Assembly: GCA_024138025.1 (NCBI GenBank)
Contig: JAMXBD010001039.1
Span: forward strand, 186,001 to 250,000
From: Combretum micranthum
Taxonomy: Eukaryota > Streptophyta > Magnoliopsida > Myrtales > Combretaceae
Direction: 5' to 3'
Length of the DNA: 64,000 bases
The notes below the pieces were generated by a model. That model was not told the DNA's origin, ran no database searches, and saw only the letters and a program-made list of their open reading frames with translations. The position numbers and the translations under genes were made by a program. This document shows positions 10,127 to 21,100 of the stretch, piece by piece. Positions within the stretch are counted from its first letter, which is position 1; each line of letters starts with the position of its first letter.

Positions 10127-11052
10127 TCAAGGACTAGGATAAAGACGACTCTTGCCCTTCTCCTGAGGACCTAAATGAGGGTAATCATTCTCTCCCTCAG
10201 AACTGCTATCATCAATCTCAATCATCATGTCTCTATCCCTGGTGCACCAAGTCAAATCTGTATCCATCACCCGAATACCTCTGGGTGCCGGTCTCAGCTC
10301 ACTCTAAGAGATAGGTGGTATATCTCTCTTAATCCACCCTCCATGTGCTGACCCAATCCATCTGGCATAATTATAGTCAGAGACATACTTTTTTGCCTTA
10401 ATCCTTCGTCTCTTTCCTTCTTTTCATCCAACAACTCGGTCATTATACTTCTTATATGAACAGTAGTCTGAACTGACTCCTGTACCACTCTATCCTGCAC
10501 AGAAGGGGAACGCTGAAACTCACCTGCTATCTCGGGTATAATAGGTGGTTTCCTCATCAAGATGCGTCTGGAGTGGCTACATCTGCTAACCTGTGCAAGC
10601 ATCTGATCATCATCATAAGCTGCATCACCTCTCACCCGGGTATGATCCTGTCTAACATCATGAGCATAAACTGCTCCTCTCCCAATAGATATCCAGACTC
10701 TAAAATCTGGAGGATGTGGTCTCACAGATTTGGATGAGACTATGAATGCTATATTATCAATTTCCAGGCCACCTCCTTTCTGAACTACCAATCTCTCAAA
10801 TCTATAAAGCGTCTCTACAGCTGATCCATTATCTGGAAAAGCCCGCTCTATCAGAAATAACCATCCTTTAAACAAAGACTGTTTTCCTCTCTTCCAAGTG
10901 CTAAGGATCTCCTCTAGAGTTTTGGTAATCCCGCATAAATACAAGTCCTCTACCAGGACGCACAATCTGCGCCTGTAATCTGTCAATGTCTCCTCTTCCT
11001 GCATACTAAATATCTCCCATCTAATATGACACGTAGCAGGATTAGTTTGCAC
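10127..11052 (-). CDS. Extra sense ORF between primer site and gag, unknown function
   Basis: The frame is open from 11052 (GTG; the first ATG gives MQEEETLTDYRRRLCVLV about 17 codons later) to TGA at 10294-10296, about 250 codons. A one-base shift there would extend it through RGIRVMDTDLTWCTRDRD and an acidic IEIDDSSSEGENDYP to a TGA at 10127-10129. It is charged and mostly hydrophilic, with no signal peptide, membrane segment or zinc knuckle, and I do not recognise the family. It lies in the 5' leader on the coding strand, downstream of the primer site and upstream of gag. Extra ORFs at this position have been described in several plant Ty3/gypsy lineages, mostly with unknown function. It could also be captured host sequence. 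Confidence 0.5.
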
Positions 11053-11225
11053 ATAACAAAATTTGCATGATTAATAATAATCACACATATTTTATTCCTA
11101 TTGGTGCAATGTATTCTACCCATGGCTACCCAACTATATACTAGAGAGTGCTAATTAAATCTAAACTTACTACATTCATCAATGAAATTCTTTCACATAT
11201 TTATTTTTCTTATATTAGCAACCAC

Positions 11226-11237
11226 GCTCTGATACCA
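11226..11237 (-). other. Primer binding site of chromovirus 1 (tRNA-iMet type)
   Basis: The minus strand reads TGGTATCAGAGC nine bases after the end of the 5' LTR. It fixes the element's orientation and the inner LTR border. Confidence 0.9.
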
Positions 11238-12954
11238 ACTAAATTCTGTCACGCCCCAAGGGTACCCTAGTAGTAAACAAGTCATACTTGAATACTATCA
11301 CTAGATTACCTTCAGAGAATGACAGGTTTTCAAAACAATAGGATCTTTTAGTTGCTTGATAAGAAATGATAAATACATGTAAGAAATACATTATTGAATA
11401 ACTGCTAACTTAAGCATAAACATTACAGAACTATTACAATCTAAGTAGTCTTACTGAAGTACACAACTGACACATAAGCACTAGTTAAGCTGTTCTAATA
11501 AAACATAACCATTAAACCAAAGCACAGTCTTAGACTTCTAGCTCCAAAGCTCTTACCGAAGCCATACACCTGGAAGTGACTAACCAGGGTCGTAAGGTAA
11601 ACCTGAAAAGACTGTTGAAGTATGAGCGAAACCACAGCTTAGTGAATAATCAGACATATTATACATCACACAAGTCATTAGCAAATCATATGTAATGCAA
11701 TTCACTCAATCATATGTACAAATACAAGCTTGGATGATCTAGAATCCAAGCAGGAAAAAGATTTACGCCCTCTTTTTAAAGGTTGAAGAACCATTACTCC
11801 ATGACCCACCTACCTAGGAGAGACTAAGTTTACAGGAGAATCAACGATTTCTCGTTTTAGGGTTATCACTTTGAATATAATCAACTAAACTGACCATCTC
11901 CTGCATCCACCTTAGAAAATCCTTAAGTATTAATCATTTCAAAGCGACACTACGAGCAGCGTTCTTCGGTGCCACTTAGTTCCTATAGAACCGATGAAAC
12001 AAAGAAAACATTGGAAGAACTAACACATTAGAACAACCAAGCATTAACAGAGAATAGAAATATTAATACGTAGCAAGCTGTCATCCCAATATATATGCAA
12101 TAATGCAATTCGTGCAATGCATGACCATTTTATTTTATTAAGTCAATAGTTCTTATTCAATTTCACAGTGATCATACATTATGCACAATCATCATTATAC
12201 TACTTCACAACATCAAATCATTGCATTATCGCTTTTGTAAGGATATTTTAACAATCATACAATCAGATCACAACATACTTTCAACAAAACATTCGTTTAA
12301 TTATCTTTGCATTATATATTCAACTATTTACCAGCACAATCAGTATAATATGACTGAATCACTCACCTGCTCATACTGACTCAATCGTAATAATCAGCTG
12401 GAAGGTCTTCTAGGTTATCAAAGTCACCTATTAAGATGATTAAAGTATTCATCAATAAAATATAGATTGCATAACTAAATTCCTATATGTGGCTAGTGTC
12501 CTAAACTTGATATTTATCAAGCTTTGGTAGTGATTAATACTGATTTTATGTTATCCTATAACGAACCTAATATAGAAAATCATAGTTATTTATTATTACT
12601 TAGTATCGTTGTGTTTCTCTTAATTTATCTCGTATAATTATTTTATTATTTTTGGAAGTCTCATTACTCAGAAATTTAGTTTATTTCAATTTCCATTCTT
12701 ACGTATTTTATCAATTTAAAACAAACATTTGACTAGTTATAACTTCTATTAACCCTTAATATTTTTCCTAATCCTAGGAATTTAAGGTTTATCAAATATA
12801 AATCAAAATATTCTAAATATTTGTATTTACTTATCTATTTAATAAATCTTATTTTATCATATATATATAATATATTATCAGTAGGTATATTGCATATATA
12901 TATATATATATATGTATTCTGTTTATTTCAAAACTAGCTTTCGTTGAAGAAATT

Positions 12955-13235
12955 TGGGTATACGCCGGCTCAAAGCTACCGGCCTTGAAACCCAAGTGCC
13001 GGTGTTGATTTGGTTTTGTAAATTATTTCATAACATTGCACCGGCTTTGAAAGCTGTCGGCTTTCAACGTACGCCGGTCCTATGCCATCGGCGTAGAATT
13101 CCCAGGTATCTGGCTTTCCTTTGTTTTTATGTGAAAATAATTTTACGTAGCTTCTGTTCAGTGTAAGCCGTCCCTACACCGCCGGCCTATCCATGTAAGC
13201 CGCCGGCGTTGAGCGACTACATTGCCGGCTTATAG
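12955..13235. other. GCCGG-rich cluster inside an AT-rich LTR
   Basis: About ten GCCGG/CCGGC words occur in 280 bases (GTATACGCCGGC, ACCGGCCTTG, GTGCCGGTG, GCACCGGC, ACGCCGGTCC, CCGCCGGCC, GCCGCCGGCG, TTGCCGGC), while the kilobases on both sides have almost none. Several are embedded in imperfect inverted repeats. Origin unknown. Confidence 0.55.
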
Positions 13236-13430
13236 GCAGTGTTAACACTGTTCATCATCTTCTTCGATGATCCAATTCATATTTGTAAAATTTTCCACGT
13301 TACAAGCATTACTAAACCGTTCCTAAGTGTTTCTGTATCTTATATATAGTCATACAACAACTCTTAACACTTCTATAAACATATATACTTAGATTTCGAT
13401 TCTTACTAAAATATAGTTAGGGTTTCGAAT

Positions 13431-13768
13431 TTTTACCTCGGTTGAGCCGATCTGATGAAACTCGAAGCTTGTATTTGTGTTTATTACGTTCCTATGATTA
13501 ACATAAATTAGTTCTAATGCTTAGAATTGAAAGAAAATCATTCGAACTTCATCAACTTACCTTTGAACTCGTATCTAAGGGTTTTTCGTATTGTTTTTCT
13601 TTTACCTCGGTTGAGCCGATCTGATGAAACTCGAAGCTTGTATTTGTGTTTATTACGTTCCTATGATTAACATAAATTAGTTCTAATGCTTAGAATTGAA
13701 AGAAAATCATTCGAACTTCATCAACTTACCTTTGAACTCGTATCTACGGGTTTTTCGTATTGTTTTTC
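13431..13768. repeat. 169-bp direct tandem duplication in the chromovirus 1 LTR
   Basis: TTTTACCTCGGTTGAGCCG starts at 13431 and again at 13600. The two 169-bp units differ at one noted position (TATCTAAGGG versus TATCTACGGG), so the duplication is recent. Confidence 0.93.
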
Positions 13769-15037
13769 TTTTGATTCGTATTTGGAGGATTGGATCTGTT
13801 TGTCTTCTATTTTGAGTTCGTTTTGGTTGCTATTTAAGAGTGGATTTGTTCTAGAAAGTTTGAAAATTAAACTGGGTTGTTTGTTCCTTCATAATGAGCT
13901 TTAAACATATATATATAGAAGAAGAAAGAAGAGTCTGCAGCTACGTTTTTCTTCCGATTTTCCTTCCTCATTTGGCTGCATTTGTCTGTTATTTTCATTT
14001 TAATTAATGAGGAGTTGGGTTGGCTTTATTTGATTGGTCATTAAGTTGCTTTTGTTGACAAATTGGTGAATTATTTGATGAATTCTGGCTCCTCTTTCTT
14101 CCCGTAGCTTTCCAACCGAATTGCAACCACAATTCTACCGAAAACATATATATATATATTAGTTAATTATTTTACTTGATTTTAGGATAATTTAACAAGT
14201 TATGCGGATACAAATTAGCTAATATTTGAGAGTTTTTGTACAAAAATATGTTTATAGGAGTATACAAAATACTTAGTTTATCAAATAATACAATTTTAAG
14301 TTTTATATATATGTGATTAATTAATTGTATAATTTTATCTCCCACAATTAAAGTTTCATGAACTCATTAGGTCAATTTTTGTTTTAGGCTCCAATAGCTT
14401 AAGAAAACTCGAATTGGAACAATAGTGTGATCCACTTATCTATTTGGAGTTTAGATTTTGAGTTATTTATCAGTTTATGTTTTCATTGTGTATTTATAAT
14501 CTTAACGGTTTATCTTTTAGTTATCGTTTTCTGTCTATAAGCGTAGATAATTATTTACTTAATAACGCTTTTGATACAGAAGCTAAACTATATGTATATC
14601 TTTAGTTTCGATACCTATCATGAAATCTAATTAGTAGAGTTTAATACTATCTAAGAATCTTAAATTCAGGATTTAAATCTAAGTACAGGCTCATTACTAC
14701 TCATCGTTCTAATCTTGAATCATTGTTTAGTTTAAAAACAATCATTTAATCTCTATATTTATATTTTCCTATTTAAATCTATTTGTAAAACAAGTTTCGG
14801 GTTTGAGATTTAGATTTTCTTTTAATCATATCTTGAATTATTTACTCAAAATACGAAATCTCGTTTTTTTTATCAACTGGGGTTACAGAAATCCTTTATT
14901 CGATTTCTAGATCCTCAACTAGCCAAATTCCATGCATTGTTCTATTCTTAGGCTTGATTAGAATCTAAATCTTTTAACTAGTTCATATATTCTACTTTAA
15001 AGTCGTATACTAGTGTGAAAAATTCCCGGGGTTTACA

Positions 15038-16200
15038 GTGTTGGAGAGGCAAAAGCCTAAGAGTATGAAATCAATGGAGTTGTAGGAAAAATCTATTGTA
15101 GCACCTATGAGTGTCGAGGAGATAGATATTAATGTGGTGCCTATTGTGAATGAATTTGTTGATGTGTTCCCTGAGAATTTGCCTGGGTTGCCACCCAATA
15201 GAGAAATAGAATTTGGGATTCAAGTGCTACCTGGAACCGTAACAATCTTCAAGGCTCCAAATAGAATGGCACCTATGGAATTAAAAGAGTTAAAACAACA
15301 ATTGTAAGAATTGCAAGAAATGGGTTTCATTAGGCCAAGTATATTTCCATGGGGTGCACCTGTTTTATTTGTAAAGAAGAAAGATTGCAGTTTGCAAATG
15401 TGTATTGACTACAAGGAATTAAATCAAGTTGCTATCAAGAACAAGCATCCTTTGCCCTGGATTGACGACTTATTTGATTAGTTGAAAGGAGCCACGATAT
15501 TTTTTGAGATTGACTTGAGATCGGGTTATTATCAACTGAAGATTAAATCTTAGGATTTTCAGAAGATAGCTTTTCGAACTAGATATGGACACTTTGAGTT
15601 TTTGGTTATTCCTTTTGGGTTAATAAATGCTCTAGCTGCATTTATGGATTTAATGAACAGGATCTTCAAAGATTATTTGGATTCATTTGTTATAGTGTTT
15701 ATTGATGATATTTTGATTTATTCCTGAAGTAGAGAGGAGCATGAAGAGCATTTAAAGCTTATGTTGCGAAGACTCAGAGAGAAAAAGCTTTATGCTAAAT
15801 TTAACAAATGTAAATTCTAGCTTTAAGAGATATCTTTTTTAGGACATATTATATCAAAGGAAGGCGTATCAATTGATCTAAAGAAAATAGAAGCTATATT
15901 GAAATGATCCAGACCTACAAATGTGAGTGAAATTAGAAGTTTTCTTGGGTTGGCTGGATATTATTGAAGATTTGTTGAGGGGTTTTCAAAAATTGCATCT
16001 CCATTAACAAGATTGACACAAAAGAATGTTAAGTTTGTATGGGATGATAAGTGTGAAAGGAGTTTCGAAGAATTAAAGGAAAGATTGGTATCTGCTCCTA
16101 CTTTGGCATTACCTGTTAATGGAAAGGAATTTGTGGTTTTCATGATGCTTCTATCCAGGGCTTAGCTATGTACTTATGTAGGATGGGAGAGTAATAGCCT
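15038..16200 (+). pseudogene. Chromovirus 2 protease-RT linker and reverse transcriptase, multiply stopped
   Basis: The reading begins in the protease-RT linker (FVDVFPENLPGLPPNREIEF) and passes through the RT blocks: [53 protein letters not shown] (Asp-Asp at 15704-15709) and FLGHIISKEGVS. In-frame stops occur at about 15305, 15480, 15553, 15726, 15820 and 15907. The catalytic Asp pair is preserved but the frame cannot be translated. Most stops look like single-base transitions, as expected for an old methylated copy. Confidence 0.88.
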
Positions 16201-17480
16201 TTGCTTCAAGAAAGTTGAAGCCACAAGAGAAAAATTATCCAATTCACGATTTAGAGTTGGCAGCTATGATCCTTGCATTGAAACTCTGGAGGTACTATCT
16301 TTTTGGAGAAAAGTGTAAGATATACATAGATCATAAGAGTTTGAAATACATTTTCACAAAAAGAGAGCTCAATATGAGACAACGAAGGTGGCTGGAATTG
16401 ATCAAGGATTATGATTTGAAAATTCTATACCATCCTGGTAAAGCGAATGTGGTAGCAGATGCTCTTAGCAAAAAGAGGCAAGTAAATGTTGCAACTCTAC
16501 TTACAAGTCAGAAGGAGATTCAAATAGAATTCAGAAAATTAGAGCTTCAAATCACAATGGAAAAAGTTGATATTATGTTAGCTTAATTATCTTTGCAACC
16601 TACAATCTTAAAGCGAATTAAACAAGCTCAAAAAGAAGATGTTGAAACTGAGAAAATGAAGTTTGCTATAAATAATGGAAGAAGAAAAGAGTTGAGAATT
16701 GATGAAGAAGGTGTTGTTAGACATGGAAATGGTATTTTTGTACCCACAATACATAGTTTGAGAGAAGAAATTATGAAGGAAGCTCATTCCTCTTCATATT
16801 CTATCCACCCTGGAAGCACTAAAATGTACAAAGATTTGAAAAAGTATTATTGGTAGGAAGAAGTGAAGAAGGATGTTGCACATTATGTATCCAAACATCT
16901 AATTTGCCAACAAATAAAGATTGAACATCAAAGACCAGGAGGAGAACTTCAGCCTTTATCTATTCCCGAGTGGAAGTGGGAAGACATTACTATGGACTTT
17001 GTATCTGCATTACCAAAGACTATTGCTAAATACGAAGTTATTTAGGTGATTGTCGATAGATTGACAAAGTGAGCTCATTTTATACCCTTGAGAGTTAGAG
17101 ATTCTTTGTAAAGGATAGCACATACATACATTAAAGAGATAGTAAGACTTCATGGTGTACCAAAGACGATTACTTCTGATACAGATAATCGTTTTGTCAA
17201 TAGGTTTTGGAAAAGTCTACACGGCTTTGGATACTCAACTTCAGTTTAGTATTGCGTTTCATCCACAAACCGATGGGCAATCTGAGAGGACTATTAGATA
17301 GAGCATGTGTTTTGGATTTTGGTAATAGATGGGACACTTATCTATCACTTATTGAATTTGCCTACAATAATAGTTTTCAAGTGACAATCCAAATGATACC
17401 TTATGAAGCACTTTCTAGAAGAAAATGCATATTGCCTTTACACTGGGAAGAAGTCAGTGAGAGAGCTATCTTAGGTCCAT
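16200..17480 (+). pseudogene. Chromovirus 2 RNase H and integrase, broken
   Basis: RNase [20 protein letters not shown] and the intact [10 protein letters not shown] motif. Integrase: zinc domain ([32 protein letters not shown]), first Asp in ITMDFVSALPKT, second in [16 protein letters not shown], and Glu in DGQSER. About 30 bases are missing after DGQSERTI: the normal QTLEDML segment is absent and the sequence continues with RACVLDFGNRWDTYLSLIEF in another frame. Stops near 16586, 16856, 17043 and 17071 interrupt it further. Confidence 0.87.
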
Positions 17481-18049
17481 AATTAATTCTACAAGCAATA
17501 GACAAAGTACAAGTGGTGAAGCAACGGATGAAAATAGCTCAGGATAGGTACAAGAGTTATGCTGACACAAGAAGAAGACCACTAGAATTTGATGTGGGCG
17601 ACCATGTGTTCCTCAAGATATTTTCCAACAAAAGGTTTTATAGGATTTGGAGTTAAGGGCAAATTAAATCCGAGATATATTGTTCTCATGAAATTTTGGA
17701 GAGAGTAGGACCATTAGCTTATTGTCTGGCTTTACCCCCAAGCTTATTAGAAGTATATGAAGTCTTTCATGTATCTCAGCTGCAAAAGTGCATATCAGAT
17801 CAGGATGCTATCATTTCTTCTCATCAGCTAGAAGTTCAGCCAATTGAGCACCATTGAAAGACCGATCAAAGTGTTGGATAACATCGACAAAGTGCTTTGA
17901 AGAAAAGTTATTCCTTTTGTGAAAGTCTTATGGACTGGACAAACAAAGAGAGAAGCAACATGGGAACCCAAGAATGAGATGAGACAAAAGTATCCATAGT
18001 TATTTGAACAATAATTGAGGTACGCTAAGTTTCGAGGACGAAACTTTTT
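17481..18049 (+). pseudogene. Chromovirus 2 integrase C-terminus with chromodomain-like tail
   Basis: Readable blocks are QRMKIAQDRYKSYADTRRRP, FDVGDHVFLKI, ERVGPLAYCLALPPSLLEV, and a terminal ATWEPKNEMRQKYP. The latter resembles the tail of plant chromoviruses, where the equivalent segment forms a chromodomain-like fold that guides integration. Stops and frame changes occur throughout. Confidence 0.75.
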
Positions 18050-18063
18050 GAAAGAGGAGAGAA
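18050..18063 (+). other. Polypurine tract of chromovirus 2
   Basis: GAAAGAGGAGAGAA immediately before the LTR start TGAAATAGTC. Confidence 0.75.
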
Positions 18064-20672
18064 TGAAATAGTCATAATTTCCTAAGTCAATGTTTTATGA
18101 TGTGTTAATTCAATTATGCATGATTTTGAAATATGATGAATGTGATTTATATTAATATATGATATATGTGCTATGTTGATGTGTTAAAATACCTATATGT
18201 ATTAGAATAACTAAATATTGAGTTTATAAATTTATGAGTATAGTTAAGAGTGTAATAAACTAGCTTAAAACAAGTAACATACTAAATATATATATATATA
18301 TATATATTTCTTCTACATAGTAGAATTTTTTTTGGACATTAACTAAGCAAAAAAAAAAAAAAAACATTTAATGTCCAAAATAAGCCCATTTATTTACTAA
18401 GTATAAGCCCATTTAAAGCCTTAAACAAGGCAGCCCCTAAAGTCAACCAAGAAGATAAATATCATCTCATAAAGTGTAATTTTCATCCAAAAATTTCAGA
18501 CATCAAAAACACTCCTTTACAAGCTCCAAAACCTCAATTTCTCTTCTCCAAAAGCTCTCCCATGGATATGTAATGCTAACCCCTTCAGCTTCTCAAAGAA
18601 AATCATTAAAGGCTTGCAACAAGACCACAAAATCAAGACACAAAGCTCTTAAGGTATGTGTGTTCATTTGTTTTAAGCATATTTAAAGTTGTGCTTTTTA
18701 TTAGGATAGGGTTTGTATGCTAAAAATGAGATAGGATGGTTTCTATGTCTTGTTGGTAGTTGAAGTAGTATTTTTGTGTTAAAAGAGCTTGTAGTATGTA
18801 TTAGATATGTAACTTGAAGCGTTTATATAATTGAAGTGTAGGATAGTGATGTTGTGAAGTAGATACAAAATTTAAGCATTGATACTTTTATAATTGGTAA
18901 AAACTTAAAACATAAGAGTTGTATATCTCTATTTAAGCTTACGAACGCAACTTGAAGCACCTCAATCGGAGATCAGATGAAAAATTTACGGTTAAAATAC
19001 GAGTAGGCTGTGAAACAGGGGAAGGCCACACGACCCGTATAGGGGTATTGTATGTAGAAATTTGATCCTGTGGAGTCATGAGTAAATGTATATGACCCAT
19101 GTAGGGGTAGCGTACAACTGGAAAATTTTGAAACGTGGTTCCCCTGTTTTCATTAAAAAAAAATGCAACTTTTACATACTTTCAATCCTCATTAAACACA
19201 ATTCACACCCTAACTTCATTTATACAATTTTCAAACAAAGTTAAAAACATATGTCCTTATTAAATGTGTGATTTCTTAGGAAATGAATCTTTTTTAGCCA
19301 AATTGAGATAGATAACTGAAAAGTGATGTGTTGTGCTAATTAATTAATATAATCAAGCATGATTTAAATGAACTTATTGTATGTGTTAAGTTACGTATGT
19401 GTGAGAATACATGTTATGTTTTGTGTGAACTTTGTTTAGAATTGATCTTTGTGCAAGTGTGAGTTCTTGTTTTGAATTAGTGTTAAAGCTTTATTAATTT
19501 AATCTCTTTTATCATATTCTTTGTCACCTTTAGAACTAGTTACACCTTCTTTGTTTGAGAATATTTCAGGTACGCAGTAGCATGTTTTTTTCTTGCCTAG
19601 GATAGGCATAATTAAATTTACTCTAATTTATGAAAACTTAAACTATGTTTGAATTGATTGTCTATTACGCTGTTGAATCTGGTTCGGGAAGCGGTACCCT
19701 GTCATGATGCAATGACATGGTAGTTTTAGGCGCTTAGGCCACCTTTGTCATAATGCAATGACTTTTATAATGGTACGGCGAGCAGTCGATGGGGTTTTTA
19801 GTATCGGTATAACATTTACTTAAGCTTAGGATGAAGTAACATGATTTAATTCGATGTTTCGAGACTTGAATTAGGTGATGTTATGGACTAAGATAAGTGA
19901 AGATGAAAAATGGCTGAGAACCTTAAATGAGACTATTTTCATTTTCAGATATATCATCTAGGAGATATGAGTCCCCAAATAACTTATATCAACCCCTGAG
20001 CGTCGAGGTCGTTATTTAGGTCCCCAAAATGTCCCTATTGCCCAAAGTTTGAATAATCCAGTGTTATTTGATTAATTAAAGACTTTCTAATAACCTATTG
20101 ATTGTTGCATATGCATATAGATTAAGCTTGTGTGCATTACTAGCCTTTGTTTTCGTTACTTGTGTATTGGGCCTTTAGCTCATTATTTTATCTTTACAGG
20201 ATCCCAAGACGATGAGTTTTATGCTAGCATGGGTTATGGGACTGATTTTGAAGATTTTCTTGATGGTTGGGAAAATTAAGTTGGCCAGGGACTAAATGGA
20301 TTACTTTTTGTAATAAATTAGGATAGACCAACTTTTGGAAGAATATGTATTAATGTTGGAGCTTTGTTTATCTTTTATATCTTTTGTTTAAGGTTTATCA
20401 TTAGCCTTTGTTTGTAATATATATACTTAGTTATGTATATTTAAGTTTTATCTCTTATGATATGTGATGATAATGATGTATGCTTTTTTTTAAGTTAAAA
20501 AAAATAAAAAGAAAAAAATCTATAGTTCTCACATGCGTTCTTATAAAAATTTAGACAAACAATTCTTCAAACTCATTTTTTAGGATAACTTGACATATAA
20601 TACTATAGGTTATGTGTAATTAGGGACTCGAATTCATCTATTTTATATAGGTGTTGTACATGGGTCTTTACA
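18064..20672 (+). repeat. 3' LTR of chromovirus 2 (about 2.6 kb)
   Basis: Begins TGAAATAGTC after the polypurine tract and ends GGGTCTTTACA. The block GATGAAGTAACATGATTTA, followed by CTTATATCAACCCC, recurs in LTR E (about 57310-57480), confirming a shared LTR family. It contains an AT microsatellite at 18285-18307 and no gene. The right border is supported by homology of the following sequence to mid-LTR C. Confidence 0.75.
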
Positions 20673-21100
20673 CTTATAGCTTTTTATTACAGTTTGATTA
20701 CCTATGGTTGGCACCAAGGAGCCCCTTTTGTCAGGTATAAGCCAAAGTTACTAAGAGTTTTTAGAAGAAGTTTACATACTTTAATTTTAAGTGTAGACTT
20801 CTAAGAGAAATCTCTATAGTAGACTTTTGTTATATTGATGTATCTTTTTAAGATGGCTTAGTTTAAGCAAGGCTTTTAGTACAGGAGAATGCCCCTAAGA
20901 AGTTGTATGGAACTTTTATCTTAATGATTATTACATGTTTATCTTTATAAGTTCTTGCATGCTTTTATTATCTGCTTAAACATAATACCCCTTTGAGTCT
21001 CCTACTATCTTGGAAGCATGTCTTGCATGTGATATCGAAGCTCCTCCATGATTGAGATTGTCATTCATTAGCTTTAATATTATGTGCGGTGGACTACCAC
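20673..21100 (+). repeat. LTR A, left remaining part (3' portion of a long LTR)
   Basis: From its first bases this aligns with the interior of LTR C (TATAGCTTTTTATTACAG versus GATAGACTTTTATTGTAACAG of C near 55500) and continues to GCGGTGGACTACCAC, which matches GCGGACTACCAC near the end of C. LTR A therefore starts in mid-LTR here, because chromovirus 2 was inserted into it. The rest follows solo LTR B at 25932-25963. Confidence 0.7.
21096..21100. repeat. Target-site duplication (ACCAC) of solo LTR B, left copy
   Basis: ACCAC precedes TGTCACGCCCC at 21101 and follows GGGGCTTACA at 25932-25936. Confidence 0.88.

Larger units (their letters stand above)
5675..15037 (-). mobile_element. Chromovirus 1: Ty3/gypsy element, 5' LTR through integrase
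   Basis: Transcribed right to left: 5' LTR 11247-15037, primer site 11226-11237, an extra ORF, gag, protease, RT, RNase H and integrase, continuing at 1-39 beyond the Copia insertion. Domain order PR-RT-RNH-INT is that of Ty3/gypsy. The integrase wording and long LTRs beginning TGTAA and ending GGGGCGTGACA suggest a chromovirus of the Tekay/Del type. It has few lesions (three in-frame stops, one homopolymer frameshift, one gag/pol frame change), so it is younger than chromovirus 2 into which it is inserted. The 3' LTR is off the left edge. Confidence 0.85.
11247..15037 (-). repeat. 5' LTR of chromovirus 1 (about 3.8 kb)
   Basis: The inner border is certain: TGTCACGCCCC (plus strand) at 11247 next to the primer site. 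The outer border at 15037 is inferred: CCCGGGGTTTACA there gives a minus-strand LTR start TGTAAACCCCGGG, matching the start TGTAAGCCCCGG of solo LTR B, and chromovirus 2 coding sequence resumes at the next base. The 3' LTR is outside the window, so the pair cannot be compared. The LTR holds a 169-bp tandem duplication and a GC-rich GCCGG cluster but no gene. Confidence 0.75.
15038..20672 (+). mobile_element. Chromovirus 2: truncated, strongly decayed Ty3/gypsy element
   Basis: Plus-strand pol remnant (15038-18049), polypurine tract, and 3' LTR 18064-20672. Its 5' half (5' LTR, gag, protease) is missing here because chromovirus 1 is inserted at 15037/15038; it should lie beyond the left edge. 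Many nonsense codons and frameshifts show it is much older than chromovirus 1. Its 3' LTR ends exactly where LTR A resumes in mid-sequence, so chromovirus 2 is itself inserted in LTR A. Confidence 0.8.
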
